41,205 nucleotides of DNA from Chitinophagaceae bacterium. GTDB taxonomy: Bacteria > Bacteroidota > Bacteroidia > Chitinophagales > Chitinophagaceae. The notes beneath the pieces were generated by a model. It saw only the letters and a program-made list of their open reading frames with translations. It searched no databases and was not told where the DNA came from. Every line of letters starts with the position of its first letter. The first letter of the stretch is position 1. This document shows, piece by piece, positions 36,948 to 41,205 of this stretch. The translations under genes and the position numbers were made by a program. Location: positions 1 through 41,205 of the forward strand of contig JAJTFY010000018.1 of assembly GCA_021299175.1 (NCBI GenBank), written 5' to 3'.

Positions 36948-38081
36948 ATGGGTTTAGTTCTTTTGGCCTCTCTTGTTTCATTTATTGTGGCTTTTACTTC
37001 TATACCTGTGGTCATCAAGATTGCGGATGCCAAGAAGTTATTTGATCTCCCTGATGAGAGAAAAATACATTTCATTCCCATTCCTTCATTGGGAGGAGTA
37101 GGAATTTTTGCTGCAATGATGTTGTCGGTTTCTACATTGGTTTCCTTCCCAGAAACTCCTGGTCTTCAATATTTTCTTGGTGCTGCTGTCATCATCTTTT
37201 TTCTTGGATTGAAGGATGATATTCTTTTGATTTCTCCCATGAAAAAATTTGCAGGGCAGTTGATTGCAGCTTTCTTGTTGGTTTATCCAGGCCATTTTCA
37301 ATTGACATCCTTGCATGGCTTTCTGGGTCTTACCGCGTTGAATCCTGTATTTTCTATGCTTTTTTCCTATACAACCATCCTGGTGGTGATGAATGCATTC
37401 AACCTCATTGATGGGGTTGATGGCTTAGCAGGAACATTGGGGCTGGTTTCTACACTTTTTTTTGGCGTGGTATTTGCCATAGAAAATGATTTTGCATATG
37501 CAATTCTTGCCTTTTCAATGGCAGCAAGTCTGCTTGCATTTCTGCTTTACAATTATTCTCCTGCAAAGGTTTTCATGGGGGATACCGGTTCTTTACTACT
37601 GGGTTTGGTTAATGCAGTTTTGGTGATTAGGTTTATCAATACGGCAAGTTTGTCCGGAACTGTCTTGCAATTTTCTGCCGCTCCTGCCATTGGTTTTGCT
37701 GCTTTATTCGTTCCACTGATGGATACCCTAAGGGTGACTGTTTTAAGGGTATATCAAGGTCGCTCACCATTTGATCCTGATGTAAATCACATCCATCACC
37801 TGTTGATGAAAAGAGGGCTATCTCATATGCAGATTACAGGGTTGCTGGGGCTCATGGCGATGGGATACATTGCTTTTTCCATCCTCATCCAATCCATGGG
37901 CATCAATTTTGTCATCGCTGGTCTTTTCCTCATAGGCACAGCAATATCTGGCTATTGTACATTCATGTCCATGCCTTCGTCTAAAACTGTAAAGAAATTC
38001 AGCACTTCTCCATCTGCAAGAGACAATGAGCCAACCATTATCCTTAAAAACATTCCTTCTACCCCAGAACTGAACAATTAG
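36948..38081 (+). CDS. WecA/MraY-family undecaprenyl-phosphate sugar-1-phosphate transferase
   Basis: This polytopic inner-membrane enzyme of 377 residues has about ten or eleven hydrophobic helices. It transfers a HexNAc-1-phosphate from a UDP-sugar to a polyprenyl phosphate. The cytoplasmic loop motifs are present: ERKIHFIPIPSLGGVGIF, KDDILLISPMKKFAGQ, NAFNLIDGVDGLAG, FMGDTGSLLLGL and VNHIHHLLMKRGLSH. The HIHH motif and overall pattern fit WecA/TagO-type rather than MraY, which would point to O-antigen, capsule or other surface glycan initiation. It is followed by frr after 62 bp. Confidence 0.92.
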   Translation: MGLVLLASLVSFIVAFTSIPVVIKIADAKKLFDLPDERKIHFIPIPSLGGVGIFAAMMLSVSTLVSFPETPGLQYFLGAAVIIFFLGLKDDILLISPMKKFAGQLIAAFLLVYPGHFQLTSLHGFLGLTALNPVFSMLFSYTTILVVMNAFNLIDGVDGLAGTLGLVSTLFFGVVFAIENDFAYAILAFSMAASLLAFLLYNYSPAKVFMGDTGSLLLGLVNAVLVIRFINTASLSGTVLQFSAAPAIGFAALFVPLMDTLRVTVLRVYQGRSPFDPDVNHIHHLLMKRGLSHMQITGLLGLMAMGYIAFSILIQSMGINFVIAGLFLIGTAISGYCTFMSMPSSKTVKKFSTSPSARDNEPTIILKNIPSTPELNN

Positions 38082-38117
38082 CCTCAGTTTTATATTCCTC
38101 ATTTTATTTTCATTCAG

Positions 38118-38125
38118 TAGATTTG
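38118..38125 (+). promoter_or_regulatory. -7 element TAGATTTG before frr
   Basis: This exact TAnnTTTG match ends 18 bases before the frr ATG (38144). It supports that ATG over an in-frame TTG at 38123, which lies inside the element. Confidence 0.55.
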
Positions 38126-38143
38126 CAGACAAAATTTCATTTT

Positions 38144-38707
38144 ATGTCTGAAGAACTTGAATTGCACATGTTGGATGCCACTGCCACGATGGAAAAAGCA
38201 ATTTCACATCTTGAATCAGAGCTCACCAAAATACGTGCCGGTAGGGCAAATCCTCAGATGTTTGATGGCCTTACAGTCGATTATTATGGGTCTCCAACCG
38301 GTATTGCCCAGGTGGCCAATATTTCTGTTGCTGATGCCAGAACGCTTACCATACAGCCTTGGGAGAAGAACATGTTGCAACTGATCGAACGTTCTATCAT
38401 TGCTGCTAATCTGGGTGTGACTCCACAAAATGATGGCAGCATCATCCGGATTTTTCTTCCACCCATGACTGAGGAACGCAGGAAAGCAATTGTAAAAAGG
38501 GTTCAGAATGAAGGAGAACAGTCTAAAGTTGCCATCCGCAACATCAGAAGGGATGCCATTGAACAAGTGAAAAAAATGCAGAAGAACGGATTGAGTGAAG
38601 ATATTGCCACTGATGCCGAAAAGGAAATCCAGGAAATGACCAATAAATTCATTGCACTCATTGAAAAGCACCTTGCTGCAAAGGAAAAGGAAATCATGAG
38701 TGTATAA
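38144..38707 (+). CDS. frr: Ribosome recycling factor
   Basis: RRF splits the post-termination ribosome together with EF-G. The 187-residue protein shows the expected pattern: a long helix (MEKAISHLESELTKIRAGRANP), VDYYGSPTGIAQVANISVADARTLTIQPWEK, IIRIFLPPMTEERRKAIVK and the C-terminal helices VAIRNIRRDAIEQVKK...TNKFIALIEKHLAAKEKEIM. Length and order are standard. The EamA gene converges on it with two bases between stops. Confidence 0.96.
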   Translation: MSEELELHMLDATATMEKAISHLESELTKIRAGRANPQMFDGLTVDYYGSPTGIAQVANISVADARTLTIQPWEKNMLQLIERSIIAANLGVTPQNDGSIIRIFLPPMTEERRKAIVKRVQNEGEQSKVAIRNIRRDAIEQVKKMQKNGLSEDIATDAEKEIQEMTNKFIALIEKHLAAKEKEIMSV

Positions 38708-38709
38708 GC

Positions 38710-39564
38710 CTATTTGTTGGCCAGTCTCACTCCTGCAAGTATCACCACCATTCCCATGATTTGTATGGCTGTGATGCTTTCTCCCGCTACAAATCCCCAT
38801 CCTATGGCCACCAATGGAATTCCATAGGTCACCATGGATGCAAAAACTGGTCCCGCTTTTTTCATCAGGGTATAGAAAATGACGGATGCCAGGCAGGTGC
38901 TGATGATCCCCAAACTCGCTCCGGCAATTGTTCCTTTTGTAAAAAGTCCATTGAGAAGGTTGGGATCAGTGAAATAGCCTGTGGAGGCCAGGATGATCAG
39001 GTTAGGGATGATCAATGCCGTAAAGGCAATGGTTGCTATATGCAAGGGTGCAACGTCTTTAAGGTACTGGTTCACAACGTTTACATTCAGGCCATAGCAG
39101 ATAGTGGCAAGAATCACAAAAAAGGTATAGCCGATGTATTGCATGTTGATCTGCCTGGATGCACCCAAAACAAGGACCAGCATTCCCGCAAACCCCAGCA
39201 ACATCCCTACCCATTTGATCCAGCCTACCCTTAAGTTGAAGAACAACATGCCGATGGCCAGGGTAAAAATCGGGGTCAGGGCATTCAGTATACCGGCAAT
39301 CGAACTGTCTATTTTGGTTTGGGCAATACAAAACAGGTAGGCAGGAAATAGTGTTCCCAGGAATCCTGAAAGAATCAGGGCTGGCACCGCTTTTTTGGGA
39401 ACAGACTTATAGGCGGATCTTATCCATGGAAGCATGACCAGGCCTGCTGAGATAATCCTGATGGAAGCCAGTTGGTATGGACTCAGTATTTCCATTCCCC
39501 CTTTCATGATGATGAAGGAACTTCCCCAAGTGAGGCAGAGAATGATGAACAGGATCCATTTCAC
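38710..39564 (-). CDS. EamA/DMT-family transporter
   Basis: This inner-membrane protein of 284 residues has ten hydrophobic helices in two EamA repeats. The first repeat opens with WILFIILCLTWGSSFIIMKGG and the second with YIGYTFFVILATICYGLNVNVVNQYL. The short loops and the ending VVILAGVRLANK fit a drug/metabolite exporter. Substrate cannot be predicted. The start codon is a GTG at 39564. It is divergent from scpA. Confidence 0.9.
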   Translation of the reverse strand: MKWILFIILCLTWGSSFIIMKGGMEILSPYQLASIRIISAGLVMLPWIRSAYKSVPKKAVPALILSGFLGTLFPAYLFCIAQTKIDSSIAGILNALTPIFTLAIGMLFFNLRVGWIKWVGMLLGFAGMLVLVLGASRQINMQYIGYTFFVILATICYGLNVNVVNQYLKDVAPLHIATIAFTALIIPNLIILASTGYFTDPNLLNGLFTKGTIAGASLGIISTCLASVIFYTLMKKAGPVFASMVTYGIPLVAIGWGFVAGESITAIQIMGMVVILAGVRLANK

Positions 39565-39635
39565 GTTGAACGAATTTTGGACCGCGAAGGTCGTTAAAAT
39601 TGCCTACCCATCTTCATTCTTTTGCATCAATTTCC

Positions 39636-39643
39636 TATATTTG
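39636..39643 (+). promoter_or_regulatory. -7 element TATATTTG before scpA
   Basis: This exact TAnnTTTG match ends 28 bases before the chosen TTG start of scpA (39672). It lies downstream of the in-frame TTG at 39600, which argues against that longer start. Confidence 0.5.
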
Positions 39644-39671
39644 TCGCCTTACCCACTTCAAATCATTTGTT

Positions 39672-40451
39672 TTGAACACTGCCTCTTACCAGATCAGATT
39701 GCCCCAGTTTGAGGGTCCGTTCGACCTTCTGCTCTTCTTCATTGAAAGAGATGAACTTGATATTTATAATATTCCCATCACCAGCATCATTGATGATTTC
39801 CTGGCTTTTATCAAAAAGTCTGAGGAGGACAATATTGAATTGAGCAGTGAGTTCATTCTTTTCATATCAACCCTCATCAGGATTAAAGCAAAAATGTTGC
39901 TTCCCAGAAAAGAGTTGGATGACCAGGGCAATGAGATTGATCCGAGGAAAGAATTGATTGATAAAATCCTTGAGTATAAAAAATTCAAGGAGGCTTCATT
40001 AAAGCTGGCGCAGCTTGAACAGCAGCGGATGTTCATGGTGAAAAGGGGTAATCTGCAACAAGATCTGCATGCCATAGGAGAGGAGTCGTCAGAAGGAACA
40101 GAGATACAATCCATTTCTCTTTTCAAACTGATGAAAGTATTTGAAAAGGTTATGCAAAGGGTGCATGATCGCCAGAACAAACCGCAGCATGTGGTATACC
40201 GGTATAATTATACCATGGATGAAACCCGAGAGTATGTATTGAAGGTAAGTGCGCAGGAAAAAACCATGTCTTTTGAGAAGGTATTTGACGTTTGTCAGGA
40301 CAGGCTGCATGCCATTTTTCTGTTTCTCACTGTGCTGGAACTTGTTCAGCAAAGTTACCTGGCGATTATCATTGGTGAAGGGAAAAACAATTTCATCATT
40401 GAATACAATGATGAACGCCCAGAAGATCAGTTGATCACCATTATTGAATAA
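39672..40451 (+). CDS. scpA: Segregation and condensation protein A
   Basis: ScpA is the kleisin that links SMC heads together with ScpB for chromosome condensation. With the TTG at 39672 the protein has 259 residues and begins MNTASYQIRLPQFEGPFDLLLFFIERDELDIYNIPI, the hallmark ScpA N terminus. LSSEFILFISTLIRIKAKMLLPR follows, with the C-terminal winged-helix region (FEKVFDVCQDRLHAIFLFLTVLELVQQSYLAIII). No ATG is available before the conserved block. Upstream in-frame codons back to 39600 would add poorly conserved residues and include the promoter element. The final bases overlap the dxs stop codon on the other strand (11 bp). Confidence 0.93.
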   Translation: MNTASYQIRLPQFEGPFDLLLFFIERDELDIYNIPITSIIDDFLAFIKKSEEDNIELSSEFILFISTLIRIKAKMLLPRKELDDQGNEIDPRKELIDKILEYKKFKEASLKLAQLEQQRMFMVKRGNLQQDLHAIGEESSEGTEIQSISLFKLMKVFEKVMQRVHDRQNKPQHVVYRYNYTMDETREYVLKVSAQEKTMSFEKVFDVCQDRLHAIFLFLTVLELVQQSYLAIIIGEGKNNFIIEYNDERPEDQLITIIE

Positions 40452-41205
40452 CGCTGACAACTGATTTCATCATCTCCCTTGCTGTGGCAGCAATCGCATC
40501 AGCATCATAATGACATTCCTTGTGTAATTCCTTCTGTGAGCCGTGTTCAACAATGCGATCAGGTATTCCCAGGATGCTTACATCAGCCTTGTAACCATGC
40601 GTTGCCATAAATTCCAATATCGCTGCGCCAATACCACCAACCACAGTTCCATCTTCAACGGTAATGATTTTGCTGTATCGGGAAAATACCTCATGAAGCA
40701 TTTCTTCATCAAGCGGTTTTGCAAAGCGCATGTCATAATGACCAGGAGTAATGCCTTCTGAAATCAGGTTTCTGATGGCAGCAGCAGCAAAATTACCCGG
40801 ATGTCCAAAAGAGAGAATGGCAATGTCTTTTCCGTCTTTGAGTTTACGCCCTTTGCCTATCTCAATTTCCTTCATGGTTGTTTTCCACTCTGGCATCATG
40901 CCCTCGCCTCTGGGGTAACGAATGACAAAAGGTAAATTTATTGAGTCAAGCTGTGCCGTATACATGAGATCCCTCAGCTCTGCCTCATTCATTGGGGCAG
41001 AAACAATCATGTTGGGGATGCAGCGCATGTAAGGAATGTCATATACGCCGTGGTGCGTGGGCCCGTCATCACCAACAAGACCTGCACGGTCAAGGCAAAA
41101 TACGACTGGTAGTTTTTGGATGGCTACGTCATGCACCACCTGATCGTATGCACGTTGCATGAATGAAGAGTAGATGTTGCAAAAGACTTTCAAACCCTGT
41201 GTTGC
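40441..41205 (-). CDS. dxs: 1-deoxy-D-xylulose-5-phosphate synthase, C-terminal part
   Basis: DXS condenses pyruvate and glyceraldehyde-3-phosphate, the first step of the MEP isoprenoid pathway, and also feeds thiamine and pyridoxal synthesis. The gene enters from the right edge, so only the last 254 residues or so are present and the true start lies outside. The visible part includes FCNIYSSFMQRAYDQVVHDV, FCLDRAGLVGDDGPTHHG (the pyrimidine-domain signature with its histidines), FVIRYPRGEG and the transketolase C-terminal domain (MRFAKPLDEEML, ITVEDGTVVGGIGAAI). The DRAGxVGxDGxTHHG block separates it from transketolase. Its end overlaps scpA convergently. Confidence 0.94.
   Translation of the reverse strand, partial: ATQGLKVFCNIYSSFMQRAYDQVVHDVAIQKLPVVFCLDRAGLVGDDGPTHHGVYDIPYMRCIPNMIVSAPMNEAELRDLMYTAQLDSINLPFVIRYPRGEGMMPEWKTTMKEIEIGKGRKLKDGKDIAILSFGHPGNFAAAAIRNLISEGITPGHYDMRFAKPLDEEMLHEVFSRYSKIITVEDGTVVGGIGAAILEFMATHGYKADVSILGIPDRIVEHGSQKELHKECHYDADAIAATAREMMKSVVSVIQ

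Overview
The window reads as chromosomal DNA from a member of the Bacteroidota, most likely Chitinophagaceae or a close relative. The evidence is a gldKLMN type IX secretion core, a HmuY-type lipoprotein with TonB-dependent receptors, DUF4271 beside hemD, a Bacteroidota-style TraR/DksA protein after ileS, and eleven exact copies of the Bacteroidota -7 promoter element TAnnTTTG just upstream of genes. Family placement is inferred from overall protein resemblance; no database was searched. I see no tRNA, rRNA, CRISPR array, transposase or phage gene. Coding density is high and many neighbouring genes abut or overlap by a few bases.

Layout. 48-7981: gpsA, hemW (-), an Omp85/TamA-like outer-membrane protein, a DUF4271 membrane protein, hemD and a YyaL-type thioredoxin-domain protein. 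8140-12888: gldK, gldL, gldM, gldN, the motor and outer-membrane ring of type IX secretion. 12934-21186, all on the minus strand: gpmI, a TonB-dependent receptor, an ECF sigma factor, a probable dual-membrane-spanning anti-sigma factor, an unrecognised lipoprotein and uvrC. 21299-23738: a SUI1-family protein, a 68-residue protein and gyrB, whose reading frame is broken. 23928-27768: an AraC-family regulator with a cysteine cluster, a second TonB receptor and a HmuY-like lipoprotein, together a likely haem-uptake locus. 27812-34258: ileS, a lysine/alanine/proline-repeat protein fused to a TraR/DksA-like domain, and an ABC exporter (-). 34329-41205: rbfA, a LolC/E-type permease, an N-terminal transketolase subunit (-), a WecA/MraY-type phosphotransferase, frr, an EamA transporter (-), scpA, and the C-terminal part of dxs (-), which runs off the right edge.

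Points that stand out. (1) The ECF sigma gene is followed by one polypeptide with a short cytoplasmic domain, one inner-membrane helix, a linker of about 125 residues and a beta-rich C-terminal domain. This layout would join the sigma factor directly to the outer membrane. (2) The AraC regulator carries five cysteines spaced like a metal or Fe-S site and sits directly before a haem-receptor operon whose HmuY-like protein has no histidine. (3) gyrB lacks roughly 50 conserved residues after the TOPRIM DxD motif and changes frame there, so it is either an assembly error or a real lesion in an essential gene. (4) A 60-bp minisatellite builds a histone-H1-like tail on a DksA-like protein.

Most genes are housekeeping: envelope lipid precursors, haem synthesis, translation, DNA repair and topology, chromosome condensation and isoprenoid synthesis. 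Two blocks are envelope-directed (type IX secretion, and the two TonB receptor loci with their regulators).
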